64,000 nt of DNA from Chromatium weissei (lineage in GTDB: Bacteria; Pseudomonadota; Gammaproteobacteria; Chromatiales; Chromatiaceae), in NCBI RefSeq assembly GCF_016583765.1, contig NZ_NRRR01000006.1, positions 1-64,000 on the forward strand. The letters are read 5' to 3'. Shown here piece by piece: positions 15,935-24,344 of this stretch (positions are counted from its first letter, which is position 1; the number at the start of each line of letters is the position of its first letter). Both the position numbers and the translations under genes were made by a program. The notes below the pieces were generated by a model. It was not told the DNA's origin. It worked only from the letters and a program-made list of their open reading frames with translations, and searched no databases.

Positions 15935-17794
15935 ATGGATATTGAACTGATCGAAATTCAAGAATTCTTAACACGTCATCCGCCATTCGATCAGCTTCCG
16001 GCGGCAACGTTAAATCGTTTACCTAAACAATTAACGATACGCTATTTTCGACGTGGATTGCCATTTCCGCCAACTGATATTGACTCGCCGCAACTTTATA
16101 TTCTTCGTAAAGGCGCAATTGAATTGCGCAATGCACAAAATGAATTGATCGGTAAGTTGGCTGAAGGTGATCTTTATGAACAACTGTGCCGACATGCCGT
16201 CGCCGAGGAATCAGGTTCTACGGCGGAGGATACGCTGGTTTATATGCTTTCGTGCACTGATCTTGCGCAACTGTGCCGCGATCATTCCGCATTTGCGAGC
16301 TATTTTGAACAGTCGCCGTCTCATCGATTGCGGCAGGCGTTGGATGTCATGGTTGCCGCGCCAGCCAGCAATATCGGACTGATGACCGTGCCGGTGCGAG
16401 CGATGATTCAGCGCGTTCCGATTACTACCACGCCGAACCTCAGCATTCGAAAAGCGGCGCAAATCATGTCGGAGCATCGGGTGTCATCGCTGCTGATTAT
16501 GGACGGCGAGCAGTTAGTTGGCATGGTGACTGACCGCGATCTACGCAGCCGCTGTATTGCCGTTGGCTTGCCGACCGAGCAGCCGGTCAGCGAAATTATG
16601 ACGCGAACGCTGCACACGGTGGATATGGATACGCTGGGATTTCAGGCGCTGATCACGATGACGCGTTTGAATGTGCATCATTTGCCGGTGCTTGACGGCG
16701 AACGCGTGGCTGGGCTGCTGTCATCGACCGATCTCACGCGGTTTCAAAGCGCCAATTCGGTGTATTTGGTTGGCGACATTCATCGCGCCAGCTCGGTCGC
16801 TACGCTGGCACAAATCAGTTCCAAAATTGAAGAATTACAAGTACATCTCATCAGCAGCGGCGCGACTGCTAACGCCATTGGACAGGCGGTGAGTGCGATC
16901 ACCGATGCGCTGACGTTGCGGTTATTGGAGTTGGGGGAACAAACGCTCGGCGCACCGCCAGTGCCGTATGCGTGGCTGGTTGGCGGTTCACAGGCGCGGC
17001 GCGAGCAGTCGTCGCATTCCGATCAAGACAACGCGTTGCTCTTGGCCGACCACGTCCAGCCCGAAGATGATGTCTATTTTGCCGCGCTCGCCAAATTTGT
17101 GAATGACGGGCTGAATGTGTGCGGTTTCGTTCATTGCCCCGGCGAAGTGATGGCATCCAATTCCAAATGGCGGCAGCCGCTGCGCGTGTGGCACAAGTAT
17201 TTTATGCACTGGATCATGCGCCCCGAGCCGCTGGCACTGATGCTCTCCAGCGTCTTTTTCGACCTGCGCTCGCTGTACGATCCCGCCAATTTGTACGCTG
17301 GGTTGCAGGAAAAGCTGTTGGAACAGGCGCGATCCAATCAATTGTTTCTTGCCTATCTCACTGCCAACGCGCTGAAAACGCGTCCACCGCTCGGTTTTTT
17401 CCGCAATATCGTTTTAATTCAAGGCGGAGATCACGATCACACCTTTGACATCAAGCATCGCGGAACCGTGCCGATCATCGACTTGGCGCGAGTCTCGGCG
17501 CTGGCCGCAAGCATTCCCGAAACCAACACGCTTGAACGGTTGAAAGCGGCTGCCGACTGCGGCGCGTTGAGCCGCGATGGCGCAGCGAATCTCTGCGATG
17601 CGCTTGAATTTATTGGCACATTACGAATGCGTCATCAGGCACAACAACTGCGCACCGGACAAAAAGCGGACAATTTCGTGTCGCCGGATGCGCTGTCACC
17701 GCTGGAGCGTGGACATTTGAAGGAGGCATTTGTACTGATTCACGCGATGCAGGAGGCGCTGGGACAGCGTTATCAAGCAGGAAAATTCGGTTAA
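15935..17794 (+). CDS. cNMP-binding/CBS/DUF294 nucleotidyltransferase-like signalling protein
   Basis: 619 residues from the ATG at 15935, chosen over a TTG six codons earlier because GAGGG sits about 10 bases upstream. Order: cyclic-nucleotide-binding-like domain (about 10-135), two CBS motifs (about 155-280; SEHRVSSLLIMDGEQLVGMV and LNVHHLPVLDGERVAGLLS), a DUF294 nucleotidyltransferase core (about 300-430) with GGSQARREQSSHSDQDNALL, where G-S and D-x-D match the polymerase-beta-like metal site, and a C-terminal DUF294_C helical domain. Likely senses adenylates. The gene overlaps the exonuclease gene by 1 base and acs follows, a grouping seen in many gammaproteobacteria. Confidence 0.88.
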   Translation: MDIELIEIQEFLTRHPPFDQLPAATLNRLPKQLTIRYFRRGLPFPPTDIDSPQLYILRKGAIELRNAQNELIGKLAEGDLYEQLCRHAVAEESGSTAEDTLVYMLSCTDLAQLCRDHSAFASYFEQSPSHRLRQALDVMVAAPASNIGLMTVPVRAMIQRVPITTTPNLSIRKAAQIMSEHRVSSLLIMDGEQLVGMVTDRDLRSRCIAVGLPTEQPVSEIMTRTLHTVDMDTLGFQALITMTRLNVHHLPVLDGERVAGLLSSTDLTRFQSANSVYLVGDIHRASSVATLAQISSKIEELQVHLISSGATANAIGQAVSAITDALTLRLLELGEQTLGAPPVPYAWLVGGSQARREQSSHSDQDNALLLADHVQPEDDVYFAALAKFVNDGLNVCGFVHCPGEVMASNSKWRQPLRVWHKYFMHWIMRPEPLALMLSSVFFDLRSLYDPANLYAGLQEKLLEQARSNQLFLAYLTANALKTRPPLGFFRNIVLIQGGDHDHTFDIKHRGTVPIIDLARVSALAASIPETNTLERLKAAADCGALSRDGAANLCDALEFIGTLRMRHQAQQLRTGQKADNFVSPDALSPLERGHLKEAFVLIHAMQEALGQRYQAGKFG

Positions 17795-18471
17795 TGCCGA
17801 TGTTGCTTGATTGGCAACGGCATTGGCTGGCTCGCCGCGCTTCGCCCGGCGCATTACGCGATTATTTGCAGCAGCCGCTGGTGGCAGCGCGCACAGATTA
17901 TCGTGCAGTGGATTATGTCGCAGTGGATTTGGAAACCACCGGACTTGATTCGCGCCGCGATCTCATTTTGAGCGTGGGTTACGTCACCTTGCGCGGAATG
18001 TCCATTGACCTATCCACCGCCCGCCATCGCGTGGTGCGTATCGACCGTTCCATTCCCGAATCCAGCGCAATCATTCATCAAATCACTGACGATCAGACCG
18101 CACGCGGCAGCGAGCTGAGTGCAGTTTTGAGCGAATTTTTGGCGGAGCTGGCGGGCAAGGTGCTGATTGCGCATCACGCCAGCATTGAACAGCGGTTTTT
18201 GAGCACCGCCTGTCGCCAACTGTGGAATTGCGGGTTGCCGCTGCGCATTGTGGACACGCAGGCGCTGGCGCTGCGAACGTTTGAACGGCGGCAAATTCCG
18301 TTCAAAGTCTCAGATTTACGTCTGCATTCGCTCGGTCATCGCTACAACCTGCCGCGTTATGCCGCGCACAACGCGTTGAGTGATGCGTTGGCAGCAGCGG
18401 AATTATTTCTGGCGCAGGCGGCGCATCGCGCTGATGGACGCGGGCTGCGACTGGCGGAATTCTTGTGTTAA
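17794..18471 (+). CDS. DEDDh 3'-5' exonuclease (DNA polymerase III epsilon-like)
   Basis: 225 residues. Exo I motif VDLETTGLDSRRD with Asp45 and Glu47, a central IHQITDDQ plus LIAHHASIEQRF (Exo II), and the C-terminal H-x4-D type element HNALSDALAAAELFL (Exo III, His variant). The N-terminal 35 residues precede the fold. As no replicative polymerase gene is near and the gene is coupled (TAATG) to the CBS/DUF294 gene, it is probably not the replicative epsilon subunit but the accessory RNase-T-like protein that accompanies DUF294 proteins. Substrate DNA or RNA is undecided. Confidence 0.87.
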   Translation: MPMLLDWQRHWLARRASPGALRDYLQQPLVAARTDYRAVDYVAVDLETTGLDSRRDLILSVGYVTLRGMSIDLSTARHRVVRIDRSIPESSAIIHQITDDQTARGSELSAVLSEFLAELAGKVLIAHHASIEQRFLSTACRQLWNCGLPLRIVDTQALALRTFERRQIPFKVSDLRLHSLGHRYNLPRYAAHNALSDALAAAELFLAQAAHRADGRGLRLAEFLC

Positions 18472-18553
18472 GACAGGATGCGAGCGACAGGTTTAGTATT
18501 GATGGCTCATTTTTGTTAGTCATCAATCTTTAGAAGTGACGCAGTTGAAAAGC

Positions 18554-18574
18554 GTTGTCAGTTGTCAGTTGTCA
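18554..18574. repeat. heptanucleotide tandem repeat (GTTGTCA)x3
   Basis: Three perfect copies of the heptamer GTTGTCA lie in the 236-base gap between the exonuclease gene and acs. A related degenerate tract occurs at 37689. No coding role; a TTG-initiated frame through it joins acs but lacks a ribosome site. Confidence 0.85.
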
Positions 18575-18707
18575 GCCGGCAATGCGGTTGTCATTGAAAA
18601 CACAATCAACCGTTGGTGTTTTCAACTGCGTTATTCCTAAAAACAAAACACGGCGGCAATTGTTGCTACCGAGGTATTTCAACCACCACTGCGAGGGAAA
18701 ACATCTG

Positions 18708-20654
18708 ATGTCAGAAGAAAAAATTTATCCAGTCTCGGCCGCCGTTGCGGCGAAGGCACATGTCACCGCCGAGCAGTATGCGACGCTGTATCAGCGTTCA
18801 ATTGACGATCCGGCTGGATTTTGGGCGGAGCAGGCCAGCCAATTTGTGAGCTGGTCGCAGCCGTGGACGACGGTGTTGGATTACAGCTTCAAAGCCGATG
18901 ATTTGCATATCAAATGGTTTGAAGGCGGCAAGCTCAACGTGTCTGAAAACTGTTTAGATCGCCATCTCGCCACTCGCGGCGATCAGGTCGCCATTATTTG
19001 GGAAGGCGACAATCCGAATGAAGATCGCAAAATCACTTACCGCGAACTTCATGCCGAGGTGTGCAAACTCGCCAACGTGTTCAAAGCACGCGGTGTCAAC
19101 AAGGGCGACCGCGTCTGCATTTATCTGCCGATGATTCCCGAAGCGGCAGTGGCGATGTTGGCCTGCACCCGCATCGGCGCAGTGCATTCGATTGTTTTTG
19201 GTGGATTTTCACCGGATTCACTGCGCGACCGCGTGTTGGATTCCGAGTGCAAACTGGTCATCACTTCTGACGAAAGTGTGCGCGGCGGTCGTCATATTCC
19301 ATTGAAAAAGAACGCCGATATTGCACTGGCGGAATGTCCCAAGGTGGACACCGTTGTTGTGGTGCGACGCACGGGCGGCGCGGTGGAGTGGGTGGAAGGT
19401 CGGGATATTTGGTATCACGATGAAATTGCGGTTGCCGCTGCCGAGTGCGCACCGGAGCAGATGGACGCTGAAGACCCGCTGTTCATTTTGTACACCTCCG
19501 GCTCCACCGGAAAACCCAAAGGCGTGCAGCACACCACCGGCGGTTATCTGGTTTATGCCGCGATGACGCATAAATATACCTTTGATTATCAAGAAGGTGA
19601 GGTCTACTGGTGCACGGCGGATGTCGGCTGGGTCACGGGTCACACCTACATCGTTTATGGCCCGCTGGCGAACGGCGCGACCTCGCTGATGTTTGAAGGC
19701 ATTCCGAATTACCCGGACATGTCGCGCTTCTGGCAGGTGATTGACAAACACAACGTCGCCATTTTCTACACCGCACCGACCGCCATTCGTTCGCTGATGC
19801 GCGCCGGTGAAGAGCCAGTGAAAAAGACTTCACGCCAGTCGCTGCGCGTCCTCGGCTCGGTCGGCGAACCGATCAATCCCGAAGCGTGGGAATGGTATTT
19901 TCACGTTGTCGGCGACGGTCGCTGTCCGATCATGGACACTTGGTGGCAAACCGAAACTGGTGGTCATCTGATTACTCCGCTGCCCGGCGCAACTGCGCTC
20001 AAACCCGGCTCGGCGACCCGTCCATTTTTTGGCGTGTTACCGGCGCTGGTCGATCCGGCAGAAGGCACATTGATTGAAGGCGAAGGCGAAGGCGCGCTGG
20101 TGCTGTCACGTCCGTGGCCGGGAATGATGCGCACGCTGTACGGCGATCACGGACGCTTTGCCGACACCTATTTCCGCCAATATCCGGGTTATTACTTCAC
20201 CGGCGACGGAGCGCGGCGCGATGCCGACGGCTATTACTGGATCACCGGACGAATTGACGACGTGCTCAACGTCTCCGGCCATCGTCTCGGCACGGCAGAA
20301 ATCGAATCGGCGCTTGTTTTACACGCGCAGGTCGCCGAAGCCGCAGTGGTTGGCTATCCGCATGATTTGAAAGGACAAGGCATTTATGCGTACGTCACCT
20401 TGATGGCCGACATCGAACCAACCGACGCATTGAAAAAAGAATTGGTGACGCTGGTGCGCAATGAAATTGGCCCAATTGCCATTGTCGACATCATTCAATG
20501 GGCACCGGGTTTACCGAAAACGCGCTCCGGAAAAATCATGCGGCGCATTCTGCGCAAAATCGCCGCAAATGAAATTGATTCACTCGGTGACATTTCGACG
20601 CTGGCCGATCCAGCAGTTGTCAGCGATTTGATTGAAAACCGCGCAAATCAATAA
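18708..20654 (+). CDS. acs: acetyl-CoA synthetase (AMP-forming)
   Basis: 648 residues from the ATG at 18708, which has GAGGG a dozen bases upstream; the frame extends further up only through repeat DNA. ANL-superfamily motifs: [19 protein letters not shown] (phosphate loop), [12 protein letters not shown], the hinge Asp in [20 protein letters not shown], and [16 protein letters not shown], whose lysine is the site of regulatory acetylation in Acs enzymes. It activates acetate to acetyl-CoA via acetyl-AMP. The neighbouring cNMP/CBS/DUF294-exonuclease pair commonly travels with acetate uptake and activation genes; no actP permease is in the window. Confidence 0.97.
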   Translation: MSEEKIYPVSAAVAAKAHVTAEQYATLYQRSIDDPAGFWAEQASQFVSWSQPWTTVLDYSFKADDLHIKWFEGGKLNVSENCLDRHLATRGDQVAIIWEGDNPNEDRKITYRELHAEVCKLANVFKARGVNKGDRVCIYLPMIPEAAVAMLACTRIGAVHSIVFGGFSPDSLRDRVLDSECKLVITSDESVRGGRHIPLKKNADIALAECPKVDTVVVVRRTGGAVEWVEGRDIWYHDEIAVAAAECAPEQMDAEDPLFILYTSGSTGKPKGVQHTTGGYLVYAAMTHKYTFDYQEGEVYWCTADVGWVTGHTYIVYGPLANGATSLMFEGIPNYPDMSRFWQVIDKHNVAIFYTAPTAIRSLMRAGEEPVKKTSRQSLRVLGSVGEPINPEAWEWYFHVVGDGRCPIMDTWWQTETGGHLITPLPGATALKPGSATRPFFGVLPALVDPAEGTLIEGEGEGALVLSRPWPGMMRTLYGDHGRFADTYFRQYPGYYFTGDGARRDADGYYWITGRIDDVLNVSGHRLGTAEIESALVLHAQVAEAAVVGYPHDLKGQGIYAYVTLMADIEPTDALKKELVTLVRNEIGPIAIVDIIQWAPGLPKTRSGKIMRRILRKIAANEIDSLGDISTLADPAVVSDLIENRANQ

Positions 20655-20669
20655 ATAGAATTGCGCATT

Positions 20670-20724
20670 GCTTCTCTCGCGCACAACACGAGAGAAGCGG
20701 AATGAACGGGTCATTCTTTATTTT
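20670..20724 (+). terminator. double hairpin terminator after acs / leader of the NYN gene
   Basis: First stem GCTTCTCTCG/CGAGAGAAGC (20670-20679 with 20689-20698), ten perfect pairs, loop of nine. Second stem GAATGA/TCATTC (20700-20705 with 20711-20716), immediately followed by TTTATTTTATTTTT. The second is a plausible rho-independent terminator for acs. It ends only about 28 bases before the NYN gene start, so it may also attenuate that gene. Confidence 0.7.
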
Positions 20725-20751
20725 ATTTTTATAAAAGATCGAGGTTGTGTT

Positions 20752-21585
20752 TTGAGTGCACATGTTCGAGTTGGCGTCTTTGTTGACGCAGAAAATGTAC
20801 GTTACAACGGCGGCTATCAAATGCGCTACGACGTATTACGGCGCTTTGCAGCACGTGAAGGCGGCATTTTACAACGATTAAATACGTATATGGCATTTGA
20901 TGCCGAGCGTGCGCGTGAAGATGTTGAATACCGCAAAAAAGCGCAGACCTATCAACAAATGGTGCGCGATTTTGGATGGAAAATTACCGTTAAATTGGTT
21001 CGTCGTTATACCGATGAATCAGGCAATATCACCACGAAAGCGAATGCCGATTTAGATATGGCAGTGGATGCCATGTTACAAGCAAATAAACTTGATCAAG
21101 TATTATTAGTTACTGGTGACGGTGATTTCTTACAAGTCGTTGAAGCACTGCAAAATACTGGCTGCCGAGTAGAATTGATTGGCTTTAAGAACGTATCACG
21201 GCTGCTGCAACAAGAAGTGGATGCCTATTATTCAGGTTTTGTGATTCCCGAATTATTGCCAATTAATTACGAACCGCGTAATGAATGGGGAAAACCCGGC
21301 TCCTGTGTGCGTGGCGTATGCACCAAATGGTTTGCAGACAAGGGTTACGGTTTTCTGCGCATCATGGATCACATTTCGCCCCATTTATGGATTACCGATC
21401 CACGTGATCAATTATCTCCTTACGCCAGCGTGTTTTGTCATATTAATGAACTGGCTGAAGATGTGAGTGAAGAAATGCTTTCCAATCGAGAAACAGTTTT
21501 GGAATTTTACATCAATGAAAGTGATCAAAAAGATAACGGTTTAGTTGCGAGTAACGTGCGGTTAGCCTTTACAGTCAATCGCTAA
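20752..21585 (+). CDS. NYN-domain (PIN-like) nuclease fused to a cold-shock-type domain
   Basis: 277 residues from a TTG at 20752; GAGG lies seven bases upstream and homology starts just after, so the TTG is preferred to starts further up. NYN/LabA-DUF88 domain at about 5-165 with acidic residues in VFVDAEN (Asp12), ANADLDMAVD (Asp100/102) and VTGDGDFL (Asp123/125), as needed for a metal-dependent RNase. The C-terminal part (about 186-275) looks like a cold-shock OB fold: KWFADKGYGFLR resembles RNP1, VFCHINEL resembles RNP2, and it ends EFYINESDQKDNGLVASNVRL. A nuclease with its own RNA-binding module is inferred; targets unknown. Stands alone between acs and pilB. Confidence 0.85.
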   Translation: MSAHVRVGVFVDAENVRYNGGYQMRYDVLRRFAAREGGILQRLNTYMAFDAERAREDVEYRKKAQTYQQMVRDFGWKITVKLVRRYTDESGNITTKANADLDMAVDAMLQANKLDQVLLVTGDGDFLQVVEALQNTGCRVELIGFKNVSRLLQQEVDAYYSGFVIPELLPINYEPRNEWGKPGSCVRGVCTKWFADKGYGFLRIMDHISPHLWITDPRDQLSPYASVFCHINELAEDVSEEMLSNRETVLEFYINESDQKDNGLVASNVRLAFTVNR

Positions 21586-21629
21586 TTTTTAATGCTTTTG
21601 CGTGTGCAACGATACAAAAAAGATCAGAT

Positions 21630-21688
21630 TTAATATCTTTTTGTTTTCAGTAAAAATGAATTCCCTCAATTTATGGGAATTGAGGGAA
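21630..21688 (+). other. two hairpins upstream of pilB
   Basis: A stem of CAAAAA-GAT with ATC-TTTTTG around 21630-21655 is followed by TTTTC and looks like a terminator of the NYN gene. Next, TTCCCTCAATT/AATTGAGGGAA (21661-21671 with 21678-21688) forms eleven perfect pairs around TATGGG, with no U-tract after it. The second could be a leader structure or protein site for pilB, which starts 40 bases later. Confidence 0.5.
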
Positions 21689-21727
21689 CTTAAATAATAC
21701 GGCGGTACGATCAAATTAAAGGAACCT

Positions 21728-23446
21728 ATGTCAACTGATCAACCTACTTTCAAACCTTCAGGACTTGCTTGGCGCTTGGTGCGAGATCATTTGTTAACTG
21801 AAGCGCAAATGATGACCGCCTACGAAGTAGCAGTACGGCAAGGATGTTCATTTGTACGTTATCTCATTGATCAAAAATTACTCGATAGTCGACGTATTGC
21901 AGTCGCGGCATCACATGAATTTGGCATTCCGTTATTAGACCTGAGTGCTATTGAATTAAGTACCTTGCCGCTCAATTTAGTCGATGAAAAGTTAATTCGC
22001 AAACATCGCGCTTTACCGCTATTACGCCGAGGCAATCGCCTATTCATTGCACTATCTGATCCGACCAATGATCAAGCACTTGAAGAGATTCGTTTTAATA
22101 CCGGCTTGGCAACTGATCCGATTTTAGTTGAAGAAGAACGGCTGAATAGCACAATTGAAAGTGCAATGGCAGCACAAGATAGTTCTAATGTAGGTGCTGA
22201 TGTTGCAGATGCTGATTTAGCAAAATTGGATTTTTCAGCCGAAGAAGATGATAAATCCGATGATTCTGAAGCAAACATTGATGATGCACCCATTGTACGT
22301 TACATCAATAAAATACTCGTTGATGCCATTACCAATGGCGCATCCGATATTCACTTTGAACCCTTTGAAAAGTTCTTTCGCATTCGTTTTCGGCAAGACG
22401 GTATTTTGCGTGAAGTGGCTAGTCCACCATTAAATACCGCCGGACGTTTAACGGCTCGCCTTAAAGTCATGTCACGAATGAATATCGCCGAGCGTCGTAT
22501 TCCGCAGGATGGACGTATTCGATTAAAACTCAGTCGCTCACGAGATATTGATTTTCGTGTGAATACACTACCGACGGTATACGGTGAAAAAGTGGTGCTG
22601 CGTATTCTTGATTCATCCTCAGCGCAGGTTGGTATTGAAGCATTAGGATTTGAAGCGGAGCAGCGTGAAGATTTTCTTAAAGCAATTAAAAAACCCTATG
22701 GCATGATTCTCGTCACTGGACCAACTGGCTCCGGTAAAACCGTTTCGCTGTATACCGCACTTAACATTCTTAATAAGCCAGAAATCAACATTTCAACGGT
22801 AGAAGACCCAGTAGAAATTCAAGTTCCCGGTATTAATCAAGTCAATCTCAATCCGAAATCAGGTTTAACGTTTGCATCAACATTACGCGCCTTTTTACGC
22901 CAAGACCCTGATGTATTAATGGTCGGTGAAATTCGTGATTTAGAGACTGCAGAAATTGCAGTAAAGGCTGCGCAAACCGGTCATTTAGTCCTCTCCACAT
23001 TGCATACGAATGACGCGCCACAGACATTAACGCGCTTGGCAAATATGGGAATAGCGCCATTTAATATCGCCTCTTCTGTATTGCTTATTATGGCGCAACG
23101 ATTAGCACGAAAACTCTGCGTTCATTGCCGTAAACCAGTTGATATTCCGCGTGAAGCATTGCGTAAAGAAGGATTTACGGATGCTGATCTTGATGCGGGT
23201 TTAACGATTTATGCGCCAGTTGGCTGTGAACATTGCAATAAAGGCTATAAAGGTCGCGTCGGTATTTTTCAAGTCATGAAGATTTCAGAAGCAATTACTC
23301 GCTTAATTCTCGAAGGCGGTGATGCAATGCAGCTTGCAGATCAAGCGCAACGCGAAGGCGTATCCGATTTACGGCAATCGGGATTGCGCAAAGTGAAAGC
23401 CGGTTTAATTGGTTTAGAAGAACTGAATCGCGTCACTAAAGAATAG
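21728..23446 (+). CDS. pilB: type IV pilus assembly ATPase PilB
   Basis: 572 residues, the normal PilB length. An N-terminal GspE/MshEN-like domain (about 1-150), an acidic linker, then the secretion-ATPase core: Walker A GPTGSGKT at 331-338, an Asp box near EDPVEIQVPG, Walker B VLMVGEIRDLETAEIA and a His box GHLVLSTLHTNDAPQTL. A zinc-binding pair of CxxC motifs is at Cys464/467 and Cys500/503, as in PilB/GspE. It powers pilin polymerisation from the cytoplasmic face of the inner membrane. It sits without pilC or pilD, which usually follow. GspE is the alternative, but the linker and no gsp neighbours favour PilB. Confidence 0.9.
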   Translation: MSTDQPTFKPSGLAWRLVRDHLLTEAQMMTAYEVAVRQGCSFVRYLIDQKLLDSRRIAVAASHEFGIPLLDLSAIELSTLPLNLVDEKLIRKHRALPLLRRGNRLFIALSDPTNDQALEEIRFNTGLATDPILVEEERLNSTIESAMAAQDSSNVGADVADADLAKLDFSAEEDDKSDDSEANIDDAPIVRYINKILVDAITNGASDIHFEPFEKFFRIRFRQDGILREVASPPLNTAGRLTARLKVMSRMNIAERRIPQDGRIRLKLSRSRDIDFRVNTLPTVYGEKVVLRILDSSSAQVGIEALGFEAEQREDFLKAIKKPYGMILVTGPTGSGKTVSLYTALNILNKPEINISTVEDPVEIQVPGINQVNLNPKSGLTFASTLRAFLRQDPDVLMVGEIRDLETAEIAVKAAQTGHLVLSTLHTNDAPQTLTRLANMGIAPFNIASSVLLIMAQRLARKLCVHCRKPVDIPREALRKEGFTDADLDAGLTIYAPVGCEHCNKGYKGRVGIFQVMKISEAITRLILEGGDAMQLADQAQREGVSDLRQSGLRKVKAGLIGLEELNRVTKE

Positions 23447-23620
23447 AATTTGCTGTCGATTTTAGTTTTCACGCCCGTTACCAGAATGCAACGCGATGAT
23501 CAGTACAAACTCTTCGGTTTCAGCAAATTGAAGTCATCACATCTATAATAAGAAGTGCCCTGTCACACAGAGCAACTCAAGTACGCGTTTTATCTGTTAA
23601 TGTTTGAAGGAGAGACTAGA

Positions 23621-24286
23621 ATGAAACGCCTAATTCATTATCTATTATCTGTTGTATTGAGTTACGCCGCCGTCGTGAATGCGGAAGATTACACTTTACA
23701 ATACGAAGAACTCTTCGATACTTCCGAAGCACAGCAAATTGTTCGCTATGGTGACGTGGATAATTTAGGTTTTGGCTGGCCGGAAGGTTTCAATCCATTT
23801 TCCGGCGAATCAACGCCTCGTGCCACCATGCATACGAATCAACTCAAAATAATGATTGACGATCCAGAAACTGGCGCTGGCGATAGATTTGCTTTTGATT
23901 TCTTTCGTCTGTTAATCAATCCGCGTCAATTACAAAACACGGGCACAATGACTGGTTATGTTTTTGCTAAAGACACGAATCAACTCTTGGCAGAAGCAAT
24001 GGTGACAGCGAATACAGTGGAAGTTAAAACGAATACGGCTGGTTATTATGAACTGACATCAGTGCCTGCCGGATTGGTTAATTTGCGTGCTGATGCAATT
24101 GGCTATCAGTCAGAAACAATCAATCTTGATCTCATTGCAAATAACACGATAACACAGAATTTTTATTTAACTAAAGTTGAAGCATATCAAATTAATGTGA
24201 ACAATAAAGGCAATGGCAGTGTCGCAAGTAAAGATAGCAGCATCAATTGCAATCTAACCTACAGCGGCAATTTTGCCAGAAGCTGA
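23621..24286 (+). pseudogene. secreted protein with carboxypeptidase-regulatory-like domain, probably truncated
   Basis: 221 residues from the ATG at 23621 with AAGGAGA well placed. A signal peptide (MKRLIHYLLSVVLSYAAVVNA) is followed by a region with GDVDNLGFGWPEGFNPFSGE, then a beta-sandwich carboxypeptidase regulatory-like domain at about 105-195 (MTGYVFAKDTNQLLAEAMV, TNTAGYYELTSVPAGLVNL). The last residues begin a Gly/Ser-rich repeat (NNKGNGSVASKDSSINC) that normally continues; here it stops abruptly. Another frame carries a clean C-terminal-looking stretch (ILPEADEENNQLSKKYTVK) ending at a TAA at 24327, so a frameshift or internal deletion is likely. A short intact protein is the alternative. 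Function unknown. Confidence 0.6.
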
Positions 24287-24344
24287 TGAAGAAAATAATC
24301 AATTGAGCAAGAAATACACAGTTAAATAACGTTGCATCGCTGCT

